64,000 nucleotides of DNA from Desulfopila sp. IMCC35008 (GTDB taxonomy: Bacteria > Desulfobacterota > Desulfobulbia > Desulfobulbales > Desulfocapsaceae). The first letter of the stretch is position 1; each line of letters begins with the position of its first letter. Location: assembly GCF_010646885.2 (NCBI RefSeq), contig NZ_CP050700.1, positions 3,684,501 to 3,748,500 of the forward strand. Reading direction: 5' to 3'. Under the pieces are notes generated by a model. It was given only the letters and a program-made list of their open reading frames with translations, did not search any database and was not told the DNA's origin. The translations under genes and the position numbers were made by a program. Positions 27,909 to 37,089 of the stretch are shown in pieces.

Positions 27909-27983
27909 TTCACCTCCTAAAACTGCCCTTTTTGTCAATATTTTCGTTATGTTCAACATGACTTCCTCTCAAGGCATGGGGTT

Positions 27984-28496
27984 TCAAGCATTCCCCGATG
28001 GGGACACTAAAGTAATTTCTTCAAATACGATTCGTACCATCTCATCTACATATGAAGTAGAAAGTAAGATCTCAAGCTCACCCTCATCTGTTTTCAAGAA
28101 TACTCTCGTTTTTGTAGACGATTTTTTGGTCCTTTGTGTATCCTCGACGAGATTCCTGACAGTGCAGGCAGAGCAATGGATCGTATTGCCGCAGCCTTCA
28201 GGTAACCTTGCGTATGCACACTCCATTGCCTCTCCACCTAGAAACCCTTGAACTTCCTCCAACGGCTTGCCCAACATCTGCAAAGCTTTATTGTTGGCAG
28301 CTGCTATTCTGCCCTCTTCGTTGATAATGGCTACCGGTTTGTCAAAATCGTCCAGGAGATCAGCAAATGATATCCCCTCAAGCTGCCTCATCACCCTCGA
28401 ATGGCAGTCACTGCACATGCCATGTGTTTGTCTTGTATCTTCAATGGGTTGTTTTTCTCCCATAATTTTTCTACAGTACGAACAAATCAAAATCAT
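27984..28496 (-). CDS. Zinc-ribbon and PAS domain protein
   Basis: The 170-residue protein starts with a CSYC...CSDCH pattern (about residues 5-32) that may bind zinc, followed by one PAS domain with DKPVAIINEEGRIAAANNKA (about 52-71). Inside the PAS insert a second cysteine set, GCGNTIHCSACTVR (about 101-114), recurs in PAS proteins of sulfate reducers and may bind a metal or cluster. No kinase or output domain follows. It starts 39 bases after the sigma-54 activator gene on the same strand and is probably the last gene of that operon. Confidence 0.8.
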   Translation of the reverse strand: MILICSYCRKIMGEKQPIEDTRQTHGMCSDCHSRVMRQLEGISFADLLDDFDKPVAIINEEGRIAAANNKALQMLGKPLEEVQGFLGGEAMECAYARLPEGCGNTIHCSACTVRNLVEDTQRTKKSSTKTRVFLKTDEGELEILLSTSYVDEMVRIVFEEITLVSPSGNA

Positions 28497-28535
28497 CGAT
28501 ATTCCCTATCTGGAAAAAAACTATTTCACCTCATT

Positions 28536-29933
28536 CTATTTTTTTTCTGCATCTTGTTGTCGAAAATCTTTTAGAAGAAGGCCGAGCTTATTGATTTTAG
28601 TATAAAAGTTTTTCTTATGCATCCCGCTCAACTCTAAAGCTTTCTTCAAATTCCCCTGACCAAGCTGAAGTGTCCGCAGGAGATACTCCCGTTCAAAATC
28701 TTCCACTGCCTGTTGCTTTGCTTCTTTAAACTTTTGATGTCTCGAATACTGCTCCCCTCCAATTACCCTGACGACATCCTTCAGAAGGATTCTGTTATGT
28801 ATGGCAAATTGGCTGATCGTAGACAACGTCTGTTTAAGCTGGCGAACATTACCGGGCCAGGGATTATCTACCAGCCGTTCTGCTGCTTCAGGAGTGATTT
28901 CGAATGTTTTGTCCTGCATTGTCCCAAACTGAGAGAGAAAATGATATATAAGGGGCATTATGTCTTCTTTACGATTTGATAAAGGTTTAGTCTTGAGGAT
29001 TCCCCCAGAGAGCCTGTAAAACAGATCTTCCCGGAACAACCCTTCACGGCACATCTGCTCAAGATCTCTGTTTGTTGCCGCTACGACTCGAACATCTGCA
29101 TGTCGTAAACGTGACTCACCTACTCTCATGTATTCCCCATTATCAAGAAAACGGAGCAGCTTGGCCTGAACATCAAAGGACAATTCTCCAACCTCATCAA
29201 GGAAAAGAGTTCCCCCTTCAGCTGCACCGACGTGTCCAACAGCGTTGGCAACTGAACCGGTAAAGGAACCCTTTGCATGTCCAAAGAGCTCAGAATCGGC
29301 CAATGAACCAAGAACAGCACAATTAATCGGCTGAAAATAATTATTCACCCGATCGCTGAATTTATGAATCTCCTTGGCCACAATTTCCTTGCCCGTGCCG
29401 GATTCTCCCATGATGAGAACCGGGAGATCCATTTTGGCAATCATGCTAATTTCTTCACGCAGCCTGCGCACCGATGATGAAATGCCGACAAGCTCACTGC
29501 CTTTTGCCCCGACTGTGGCAGCCGCTAATGATTTTCGCATCCGTTGGAAATGCATCGCCGCATAAACAGCGTATATCAACTGTGATCTGTTAAAAGGTTT
29601 GAAGATAAAGTGGGTAAATCCCTGCTTCAAAAACGAGTCAATCTTCTTCTCATCGGGAAGACCCGTAATAACAACCACCTCTGACTCCCTGTTCTGCCGG
29701 ATAAACTCACGGGCCAACACTTCACCATCCATTAACGGCATGTTGATGTCAATTAAGGCAAGGTCATAACGTCTCTCAGGCAAATGTTTATAGGCATTTT
29801 CAGGATCGACAAACGGTTCGACCTCATACCCCTGACTTTCTAAAGCGTCAGTAATAGAGTTGACTATGGATATTTCATCGTCAACGACAAGAACCCTAAC
29901 CTGCTGATCTTCTTTAACGTGCAGTTGAGACAT
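28536..29933 (-). CDS. Sigma-54-dependent response regulator (NtrC family)
   Basis: The 465-residue protein has a receiver (VVDDEIS at about 15-21, phospho-Asp in LIDINMPLMDG at about 60), an AAA+ domain with Walker A GESGTGKE (about 174), and a Fis-type DNA-binding C-terminus (NLKKALELSGMHKKNFYTKI). The sigma-54 contact loop, normally GAFTGA, reads GSFTGS (about 228-233), a conservative but notable change. It should activate a sigma-54 promoter when phosphorylated. Its start overlaps the preceding kinase gene by 20 bases. A sigma-54-like promoter in this window lies at 36997-37014. Confidence 0.93.
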   Translation of the reverse strand: MSQLHVKEDQQVRVLVVDDEISIVNSITDALESQGYEVEPFVDPENAYKHLPERRYDLALIDINMPLMDGEVLAREFIRQNRESEVVVITGLPDEKKIDSFLKQGFTHFIFKPFNRSQLIYAVYAAMHFQRMRKSLAAATVGAKGSELVGISSSVRRLREEISMIAKMDLPVLIMGESGTGKEIVAKEIHKFSDRVNNYFQPINCAVLGSLADSELFGHAKGSFTGSVANAVGHVGAAEGGTLFLDEVGELSFDVQAKLLRFLDNGEYMRVGESRLRHADVRVVAATNRDLEQMCREGLFREDLFYRLSGGILKTKPLSNRKEDIMPLIYHFLSQFGTMQDKTFEITPEAAERLVDNPWPGNVRQLKQTLSTISQFAIHNRILLKDVVRVIGGEQYSRHQKFKEAKQQAVEDFEREYLLRTLQLGQGNLKKALELSGMHKKNFYTKINKLGLLLKDFRQQDAEKK

Positions 29934-31101
29934 TGTTAGCCAGCTCCTCCAATTGCCTTATGGTAAATGGTTTTGAGAGAAAGAGGGCTCCAGGGAATTT
30001 TTCGCTGCAGCCGATGTCTTTGTCGCCCGACATAAATATTAATCCAGGTAACTTACACTGCTTTCCAAGCCTGGCCATACATGCCAGCCCATCTGTATCC
30101 GTAAGACCAATATCTACAAGCAATAGTGTTACAATATCATGGACATTGTCAAATTCCTCCAAAACTTCAGCACAGTTAGAAGCAGAAAAAACTATATGCC
30201 CTTTGCGCTGAAGCCCCTCGACAAGATAATCAAGCAGATTGGGATCATCGTCAATCACAAAGAATACGTGCCTGGTGTGATTATCTGCAGGAGGCTGGGT
30301 GGTTGTAACCTTGAATGCTTGTATGTTCCTTAATTCATCTGGGAAAATGGCAGGTAGCCGTAAGATAAAACATCCACCCCCGGAAAGATGTGTGGAGACA
30401 TCCAACTGACCATCGTTGTCCTCAGCTGTTTTTCTGGCAAAAAATAAGCCAAGCCCATGATGCTTGTCTCTTTCCTTGGTCGTAGTGAAAGGTGAAAAGA
30501 GATTCTCAGTTATCTGAGGATCAACACCAGGTCCACCATCACTGATAACGACCTTAATCCATGGTTTTCTACTGCCATCAGAATCCATGGATACCTCACA
30601 AAGAACTTCTCCACCCTCGGGCATCGCTTCTATCCCATTTTCAACCAGATAGAAAAGCATCAGAACGAGATCACTGTACAACCCTTTTACTTTTAAAAAG
30701 GAGTTGTGGCACTGAAGCTTGATGGAGTATTTTGGTGAAACTGTCCGAAGTGCTCGTATCGCTTCCTCGGCAATAGTAGTAAAACTCCATACACTTTCCT
30801 TTGTCTCAACGAGCCTGGCAAACCCGAACAGAACCTCAGTCTCGTTTATTGCTCTGTTGACCAGGGTCGTTGGTGTATCCAATTCACTCTTTTGCCTTGA
30901 CCTTTCAGACATCTGGAGGTTACCGAGAAGTCCTGAAAAAATATTATTATAATTATGCGTTATTCCCCGTGTTACCAGCTGCAGCGAACGAAGATACTTC
31001 AACTCTTTACACAGCTCCAGCATTGCAGGTGTCATTTGCATTGAATCTGGCACTCCTACTCTGTTTTCCAACTTCCCATATATCTGTTTTTTGTCACTCA
31101 C
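29914..31101 (-). CDS. Atypical hybrid histidine kinase (HATPase-REC), His followed by Asn
   Basis: The 395-residue protein has a short N-terminus, a dimerisation helix with GITHNYNNIFSGLLGN (about residues 46-61), a HATPase domain (SDGGPGVDP, HGLGLFFARK at about 188 onward) and a C-terminal receiver (IDDDPN, VDIGLTDTDG). In related kinases the phospho-accepting His is followed by Asp in HDFNN; here HNYNN has Asn, a residue that should weaken catalysis. It starts with GTG overlapping the previous stop (GTGA) and ends overlapping the sigma-54 activator start. It is a soluble protein without obvious sensor. Confidence 0.88.
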   Translation of the reverse strand: MSDKKQIYGKLENRVGVPDSMQMTPAMLELCKELKYLRSLQLVTRGITHNYNNIFSGLLGNLQMSERSRQKSELDTPTTLVNRAINETEVLFGFARLVETKESVWSFTTIAEEAIRALRTVSPKYSIKLQCHNSFLKVKGLYSDLVLMLFYLVENGIEAMPEGGEVLCEVSMDSDGSRKPWIKVVISDGGPGVDPQITENLFSPFTTTKERDKHHGLGLFFARKTAEDNDGQLDVSTHLSGGGCFILRLPAIFPDELRNIQAFKVTTTQPPADNHTRHVFFVIDDDPNLLDYLVEGLQRKGHIVFSASNCAEVLEEFDNVHDIVTLLLVDIGLTDTDGLACMARLGKQCKLPGLIFMSGDKDIGCSEKFPGALFLSKPFTIRQLEELANNVSTAR

Positions 31102-33818
31102 ACCATCGTCTCACGATTTCCTTTACGAACAAACAATTTTGATAAAGCCACAGAAATGTCTCCAACTGTAGCAGGCTTTCTTAGAAACTCCAGACATTCT
31201 TCCTTGTTCAGAGCAGCCTCAACCTCTGTTTCATCATCTCCAGTACAGACGATGATGGGTACTTCATTATTTACCTTACGTATACCTTTGATAATCTGAT
31301 ATCCATCTTTATTGGGCATCTCGATATCTGTAAAAAAAAGAGAATGCTGCGTCCTGCCTTTCAAAATCTCCTGCAGTGCCTCCTGACTGTCGGCATATGA
31401 GTCCACAACAAAGTTCAGCCGCTGTAAGGCAGTTGACAGGTAATTTAGAACAATTGTATCATCATCTACCAGCAACACCCTCCGTCCTTTCCCATCAAAT
31501 CTCTTTGCCTGCAATGTTTGATCAGGCCTCGGCACCTCTTTGCATGCCAGCACCGGCCAGCTTACAAGAATGGAGGTCCCTCGCAGTGGAGAGCTGAAAG
31601 CGACCTCAATTCGACCTCCACTTTCTTCGACAATATCTTTACATACCGAAAGCCCCAAGCCCGTTCCTTTTCCTTCTTCTTTGGTCGTGAAAAAAGCCTC
31701 AAAAACCCGATGACTGATATCAGCGGGAATACCTTGTCCAGTGTCCGTTACACTCATCTGTAAAACAGGACCTAAAGAATCACTGTAACTTTTCTGTAAA
31801 CCTATTGTAATAGTCCCACCACTACTCTCCATGGCCTGAAAACTGTTGGTTACAATATTCATAAAAAGCTGGCTGAACCTGGTGGGATCAATAAGAACAG
31901 TCGGAAAGTCTCCATCAATGTCATGGGATATCGATATTTTCGGAGGAAGAAAGGACCGAATCATTTTGATACTTTCTTTTATCAACGGGACAAGATAAAT
32001 CGACTCCTGTTTTTTTTCTTTTCCCCTTGAGAAGGCTAATATCTGCCGAACCAACTCTTTTGCTCTTTCTCCTGCAATAAGAATCTGGCTGATATGATCC
32101 TGTATAAGCGCATCCTTCGCATATCTCATCTTGATGAGGTTGGCATATCCGACAATAGGAGTGAGAATGTTATTAAAATCATGGCTTATTCCTGCTGCCA
32201 AAACGCCGATAGCCTCTAATCTTTGAGTCTGTAGATATTTTTTCTCAATCTCTTCTTTTTCATTTGCGATTTCCAATTCATGACTCAAGTCATGTTTTAC
32301 GGCGACAAACCTGATTATTTCATTACTGGAATTACGTATAGGGGTAATCTTTGCTTTTTCCTGAAAGAATGTGCCGTCTTTTCGTCTGTTCGTCAGCTGC
32401 CCTGTCCAGTTGCGGCCCGTCGTAATGGTTGACCAGAGAGAGAGGTAAAAGCTATCGTCTTGGGCACCGCTTGTCAGAATATTTTTCTCTGTGCCGATCC
32501 ATTCTTCCGGTTCATAGCCAGTGACCCTGGTAAATGATTCGTTGGCAAACTCGAGTCTTCCTTTCGCATCTGTTACCAAAATTACATCATCAGCTTGTGA
32601 AATTGCCGAATGAAGAAAATCAAACTGTTCTTCCTTATCTTTTCTATCAGATACATCTTTAGTCGTTCCCACGAAAGTAACAGGAACGCCTGCAACATCA
32701 TCCTTAATGACAAAACTGATGTCAACCGTCCGGGTCCCCCCATCTTTATGATACAATTCCACTGATAGCCGGTATTGCTGTCTTCGACCAACTGCCGTTG
32801 CAGATCTCCCGAGCGCCTTGGTGAGCAGTTCCCTGAAACGGACCGCAGAGTCCGGGGTCATTTCATCTTCAAGCATAAACCCCTGATATTCCTCAACTGA
32901 ATATCCGATTATGTTCCTGATAGATGGGCTACAATACTTATAGCGAAAATCAAGGTTCCGCTGCCAGAGAACCTCACCGACAAAGTCTTCAAAATCCTTT
33001 ACCAGTGCTTCACGCTCATTGAGTCGCCTGCTTCTTTCTTCAAGTTCCAACTCAACACTTATCCACATATTTTCCCTGATACACCTCGTAGCGGTTTCAT
33101 AGAGGTACGATGGGGAAAATGGTTTGAGAAGATAGGCTGAAGCACCCATTTCCAACCATTTTGTAGAGAGTTCAGGCTGCGTATCACATGTAACCATAAT
33201 AGTTGTGGTATCCGGATAGTCCGTTGCAATTTTTGGCAGCAGACCGTCTCCTTTACCATCAGGCAGATGATAATCGATAACAACCAAATCATATCGTTTC
33301 TGAGCCAGCTTCTCAGAACCAATTGCAACGCTCACTGCAGTCTCGATCTGCCAATGATTCAATGTGAACTTATTTACGACCATGCGGCGTAATACAGGAT
33401 CGTCCTCAATAAAAAGAGCCGAATAACGGTTGGCTTTTGCTCGTACTCCATTAGCAAGGTCTTCGATTTCCTGTGTAAGATTTAAAAAAGTATCTTTAAG
33501 CTGCACATAGCTGTCAGCTCCCATAGACCTGGCAATCCCACCGCCATGCTGATGAGAATACAAATGAGAAACCATGACCCAGGGAACACTATGCAAACAG
33601 GAAAGATCTGCTGATCGAAGCAGATAACAATCTCTCTGTGCCTGTACATCATCCATTCGTAACTCACTGATTAGGATATCCGGGACTGAAAATTGATCGA
33701 TAGAGCAGAATAATTCCTGAGCTGAATCAAAGCAGATTGGCTGCCAACCCATATGATAAAGATTCTCGACAATCTTATTGCGCCAGCTCCCTACTTTCAT
33801 TATGACCGCAATTTTCAT
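31098..33818 (-). CDS. Large hybrid histidine kinase (REC-like, REC, PAS, PAS, HisKA, HATPase, REC)
   Basis: The 906-residue protein begins with a degenerate receiver (residues 1-125, LISELRMDD where phospho-Asp should be) and a second receiver with FIEDDP and VVIDYHLPDG (Asp about 181). Two PAS domains follow (about 285-400 and 405-520), then HisKA with GISHDFNN (about 555), HATPase (DTGQGIP, GTGLGLSVCKD) and a final receiver (LVDDDT, FTDIEMPNKDG). No membrane segment is present. GAGGGAG precedes the ATG. It heads the operon that ends with the PAS protein at 27984, forming a cytoplasmic phosphorelay. Confidence 0.92.
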   Translation of the reverse strand: MKIAVIMKVGSWRNKIVENLYHMGWQPICFDSAQELFCSIDQFSVPDILISELRMDDVQAQRDCYLLRSADLSCLHSVPWVMVSHLYSHQHGGGIARSMGADSYVQLKDTFLNLTQEIEDLANGVRAKANRYSALFIEDDPVLRRMVVNKFTLNHWQIETAVSVAIGSEKLAQKRYDLVVIDYHLPDGKGDGLLPKIATDYPDTTTIMVTCDTQPELSTKWLEMGASAYLLKPFSPSYLYETATRCIRENMWISVELELEERSRRLNEREALVKDFEDFVGEVLWQRNLDFRYKYCSPSIRNIIGYSVEEYQGFMLEDEMTPDSAVRFRELLTKALGRSATAVGRRQQYRLSVELYHKDGGTRTVDISFVIKDDVAGVPVTFVGTTKDVSDRKDKEEQFDFLHSAISQADDVILVTDAKGRLEFANESFTRVTGYEPEEWIGTEKNILTSGAQDDSFYLSLWSTITTGRNWTGQLTNRRKDGTFFQEKAKITPIRNSSNEIIRFVAVKHDLSHELEIANEKEEIEKKYLQTQRLEAIGVLAAGISHDFNNILTPIVGYANLIKMRYAKDALIQDHISQILIAGERAKELVRQILAFSRGKEKKQESIYLVPLIKESIKMIRSFLPPKISISHDIDGDFPTVLIDPTRFSQLFMNIVTNSFQAMESSGGTITIGLQKSYSDSLGPVLQMSVTDTGQGIPADISHRVFEAFFTTKEEGKGTGLGLSVCKDIVEESGGRIEVAFSSPLRGTSILVSWPVLACKEVPRPDQTLQAKRFDGKGRRVLLVDDDTIVLNYLSTALQRLNFVVDSYADSQEALQEILKGRTQHSLFFTDIEMPNKDGYQIIKGIRKVNNEVPIIVCTGDDETEVEAALNKEECLEFLRKPATVGDISVALSKLFVRKGNRETMV

Positions 33819-34191
33819 ATCTCCCTCTCTGGCTCTATTAAGTCAAACGTGCCCTCTAAAAGACCTAGCATAATTCACGCCACTTTTTCTTCTGAAGCAA
33901 AATATGACCATGTAAAGAGACGTTCCCAGAGAAGCTGTCGCTTACATTTATTTGTATTTCAAAAGGGATAGCTAAAAAAGTAGATAGGACCTACCTTGGA
34001 TGTTTACTCCAGGATGAGTTGAACAAAAGAACTTTTGGATAACATATTACTGCTGCGGCTCTATTAATATGCCTCTGTTGAAACATGGTGAACATGTTTG
34101 TGGTGGCAAAAAAACTACCTGGACTATTCCGAACAGAGACAACCAACTATTGATGGGTCTTATACTTTTCAAACTAAGGGGTTATAACGCT
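33819..34191. other. Intergenic region between two kinase genes
   Basis: About 373 bp that should hold the promoter of the operon starting at 33818. AAACATG-GTGAA-CATGTTT (34081-34099) is a perfect 7-bp dyad and could be a regulator site. Plus-strand open frames here are not supported as genes. Confidence 0.5.
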
Positions 34192-36606
34192 TTAAGCGTC
34201 AAGGAGCTCTCGAACACTTACAGCCAGATCTTTTTTCAATACTGGCTTGAAGAGAAACTTTTTAATCCCCTGCCTACAGGCACTTTCTTCATCTATATTT
34301 TCACTAAACCCGGTACAGAGCACAATGGGCATATCAGGTCGCAGGTCGAGTATTCTTTTAGCTACTTCCAGGCCTGTCAGGTCAGGCATGGTGTAATCGG
34401 TTATGACCAGATCAATCAGACCTGGTGACCCCTCAAATAATTCCAGGGCCTCAAAAGCACCGCAGGTCCCCAGAACTCGGTAGCCAAGCCGCTCCAATTG
34501 ACTTTTGGTCATTTTCACCAGCAATTCTTCATCATCAATGATCATGATCGTTTCTCTGCCACCCGGCAGAATGCCTTCTGCTTCATTATCTTTTCCCTGA
34601 CCAACAGTCTCCGGCAGAAACAGATGAAATGTAGTGCCCTCATCAACAGCACTTTCTACAGTAACGGCTCCGCCCAGGTCAGCCATGATGCCGTAGACAA
34701 TGGAAAGCCCCATCCCTGTTCCAATTCCCTCTTCTTTCGTAGTGAAAAACGGATCGAATATCCTATCCAGGTGGGATGGCTCAATACCTCTGCCCGTGTC
34801 TGTTACAGATAGTTGTAAAAACTGTGTTTTTCTCCTGCTGGCATCACGCATAATCCACCCTGGCGGTTGGCTGCATTTGCCAAGGGAAATATTCAGCGTA
34901 CCGCCATCTTCCTGCATGGCATGATAGGCATTCGTGCACAAATTCATTATGACCTGATGAATCTGAACAGGATCCGCATACACAGCCCCTTCAGCGATGG
35001 TTATGTCCTGCACGATAGCAATAGTTGTGGGTAAGGTGGAACGAAGAAGTTTTATCACTTCCTTAAGGACCGTCAATAAATCCAAATGCGTCTTTACAGT
35101 TTCCGACTGTCTGCTGAAAGTAAGAATCTGACCGACAAGATCCTTGGCTCGGCTCCCGGCCCTCATAACATTGTTCAGATCATGCCACGTTCTGGACTCC
35201 CTAACGACATCTTCCATCGCCATGTCTGTGTATCCAAGCATTGCGCTGAGTATATTATTAAAATCATGCGCGATCCCGCCGGCAAGAGAACCTATGGCTT
35301 CCATTTTCTGGGCCTGGCGCAGCTGTCTGTTCATATCCGCCTTGGCCCTTTCTGTAGAAAGCTGATTTGTCACATCAACAGCCAGGGAAAGAAGTTGCTT
35401 CTCACCATTAACAACAATCACCACTCCGGTATAGTCACAAAAGATGTCCTCTCCGTCCGCCTTTTTCAACCGTAGCCTGAGATTTTCTACCTTCCCCTGT
35501 TCCTTCAGTATTGCAATAAGCCTGCTCCTGTCCTCGGTGCTGATAAAACCGAGGTCGATAGATGTTGTGCCTATAACAGATTTTTTGTCATACCCGGTGA
35601 CATCGAAGAACGTTGTATTGGCATTGATATATTTTCCCGATGAGATCTCGCTTAGGGTCATGAGGAGCGGGGAGCTATCAAATGCCTTTTCAAAAGACTG
35701 CTTCAGCCCTATCTTATCCGTAATATCAGAAAGAGTTCCTAAAATAATGGATGGCTCCTGCTCACCTGGTTCCAGTATTGCTCTTCCTCTTCCCAAAACC
35801 CACAGGTATGACCTATCCGCTTTGCGCAATCTGAATTCATGCTCAAAGTAAACCATATCCTGTACTGCTGCCTTCAGTCCTTTGAGCACCCCCTTTCTTT
35901 CACGGGGATGAATCATGAGAGCAAATGTCTCAGCATCAAAAGTTGCTGATTGTGATGGATAATCAAGCATCTGGAGGCAACGGCTGTTAACTCTGAGGCT
36001 TTCATTTTTCAGATTCCATTCCCATATACCATCATTTATTGCTCCCAAAGTATCTCGAAATTTCTTTTCGCTGGTGCTGATGGTGATGGACTGGTTCGCC
36101 ATCTCCATAATCATTTCTGCCAGCATGGTGAGAAAGGAAAGGATCTTATTGTGTTTGTCAGGAGGTATAATGGGTACCTGCTTTATTGCTGCCAGATAGT
36201 CCGCCTCATTAAAACCGTACTTTCTGGCCTGTAAACGAAACCTCTCAAGATCCTTTTCAGTCAAAGATGCATGGAAAAATTGACCAGTGAAAACAGAGGC
36301 GAAATGCTCGCCATCGACCGTTACGGGACAGCAGGAATCAATAAGTCCCAGTGGGCACTCATAAATGATATTATCTTCACCCTTATCCAGCTTTTCTTTG
36401 ATAAAGAGATCACTCTGACGGCACAGCGTGAGGGTTTGTGGGTTCTTCCTGTGAAATTCAAGGCAGACAGTCTGCCATCCAGCCTGGGTCAGAATCTCTC
36501 CGTCTGTATCAACAAGAGCAGAGGGTATACCGGTAGCATCATACATCGATTGAAACAGCGCTTGTAGTTTTGATCTATCAAGTAGTTGGGCAATATTCTT
36601 TTGCAA
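34192..36606 (-). CDS. PocR-domain hybrid histidine kinase (PocR-PAS-PAS-HisKA-HATPase-REC)
   Basis: The 804-residue protein starts with a PocR ligand-binding domain (about residues 5-165; CLEFHRKN, CRQSD, YECPLGLIDSCCPVTVDGEH), a cytoplasmic sensor of small organic ligands first seen in the propanediol regulator PocR. Two PAS domains follow (about 185-310 and 312-420), then HisKA with GGIAHDFNN (about 450), HATPase (DTGRGIEP, GTGMGLSIVYG) and a receiver (IDDEELL, ITDYTMPDLTG). The start is a TTG at 36606; GGAG lies 8 bases upstream and no better start is near. It is divergent from the chemoreceptor gene. Confidence 0.9.
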   Translation of the reverse strand: MQKNIAQLLDRSKLQALFQSMYDATGIPSALVDTDGEILTQAGWQTVCLEFHRKNPQTLTLCRQSDLFIKEKLDKGEDNIIYECPLGLIDSCCPVTVDGEHFASVFTGQFFHASLTEKDLERFRLQARKYGFNEADYLAAIKQVPIIPPDKHNKILSFLTMLAEMIMEMANQSITISTSEKKFRDTLGAINDGIWEWNLKNESLRVNSRCLQMLDYPSQSATFDAETFALMIHPRERKGVLKGLKAAVQDMVYFEHEFRLRKADRSYLWVLGRGRAILEPGEQEPSIILGTLSDITDKIGLKQSFEKAFDSSPLLMTLSEISSGKYINANTTFFDVTGYDKKSVIGTTSIDLGFISTEDRSRLIAILKEQGKVENLRLRLKKADGEDIFCDYTGVVIVVNGEKQLLSLAVDVTNQLSTERAKADMNRQLRQAQKMEAIGSLAGGIAHDFNNILSAMLGYTDMAMEDVVRESRTWHDLNNVMRAGSRAKDLVGQILTFSRQSETVKTHLDLLTVLKEVIKLLRSTLPTTIAIVQDITIAEGAVYADPVQIHQVIMNLCTNAYHAMQEDGGTLNISLGKCSQPPGWIMRDASRRKTQFLQLSVTDTGRGIEPSHLDRIFDPFFTTKEEGIGTGMGLSIVYGIMADLGGAVTVESAVDEGTTFHLFLPETVGQGKDNEAEGILPGGRETIMIIDDEELLVKMTKSQLERLGYRVLGTCGAFEALELFEGSPGLIDLVITDYTMPDLTGLEVAKRILDLRPDMPIVLCTGFSENIDEESACRQGIKKFLFKPVLKKDLAVSVRELLDA

Positions 36607-36996
36607 AAGATTCTCTCCGGCACAGCAGGACTTTTTAGTTTATCAACTCTCCGGAGCTATTATAGGTCAATACTCATAAGAATGGAAATATGTACAGAAA
36701 AATAATCAGGATAATTCTCTGATCAAAACTACAGCCTGGCGGCAACTTTACCACCAGGAATAGACTGGATATTTATGTATATATTTTAAAACGTTATGCG
36801 CCCAGTTATTTCATCCTGCCGGCAGTAACCTCAAAGACACGTTCCAGATGGTTTCCTTTTTACCACCACCTGAACCGGTTTGGCCAATGACTCAAAACAT
36901 CACTATGTTCTGAGATTCCACAGAAGAACACATATCTAACTATATTTAGGTCATAACAACCCCTCACGACCCCACACAGTAGTATTTTCAGGGAAC
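36607..36996. other. Divergent intergenic region
   Basis: This stretch between the PocR kinase and the chemoreceptor includes a CCTGG...CCAGG inverted repeat (near 36735-36757). Apart from the sigma-54-like promoter just to the right, I see no clear regulatory site. Confidence 0.5.
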
Positions 36997-37014
36997 CTGG
37001 CACGATATATGCTT
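36997..37014 (+). promoter_or_regulatory. Sigma-54-type promoter of chemoreceptor gene
   Basis: CTGGCACGATATATGCTT has GG and GC separated by exactly 10 bases, as required at -24/-12, and the -24 half TGGCACG is a full match. At -12, ATGC stands for TTGC. Transcription would start near 37026, about 64 bases before the chemoreceptor ATG. Confidence 0.7.
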
Positions 37015-37089
37015 CTCAGCACAATAGATACCACTCGTTTGAACTCAATATCCAACAAAACAAATGCATCAACACAAGGAGAGTAAACT

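Noticed and set aside
34081..34099. AAACATG-N5-CATGTTT dyad as a specific regulator site
   Set aside because: A perfect 7-bp dyad is noted in the intergenic entry, but I know no matching regulator and saw no second copy, so it is not claimed as an operator.
34069..34428. Plus-strand open frame of 119 codons
   Set aside because: Most of it lies opposite the receiver domain of the PocR kinase and the rest is intergenic; no start signal.
36793..36799. GTTATGC as a possible integron core site
   Set aside because: There is no matching RYYYAAC box or inverted arms nearby; a seven-base match alone is expected by chance.
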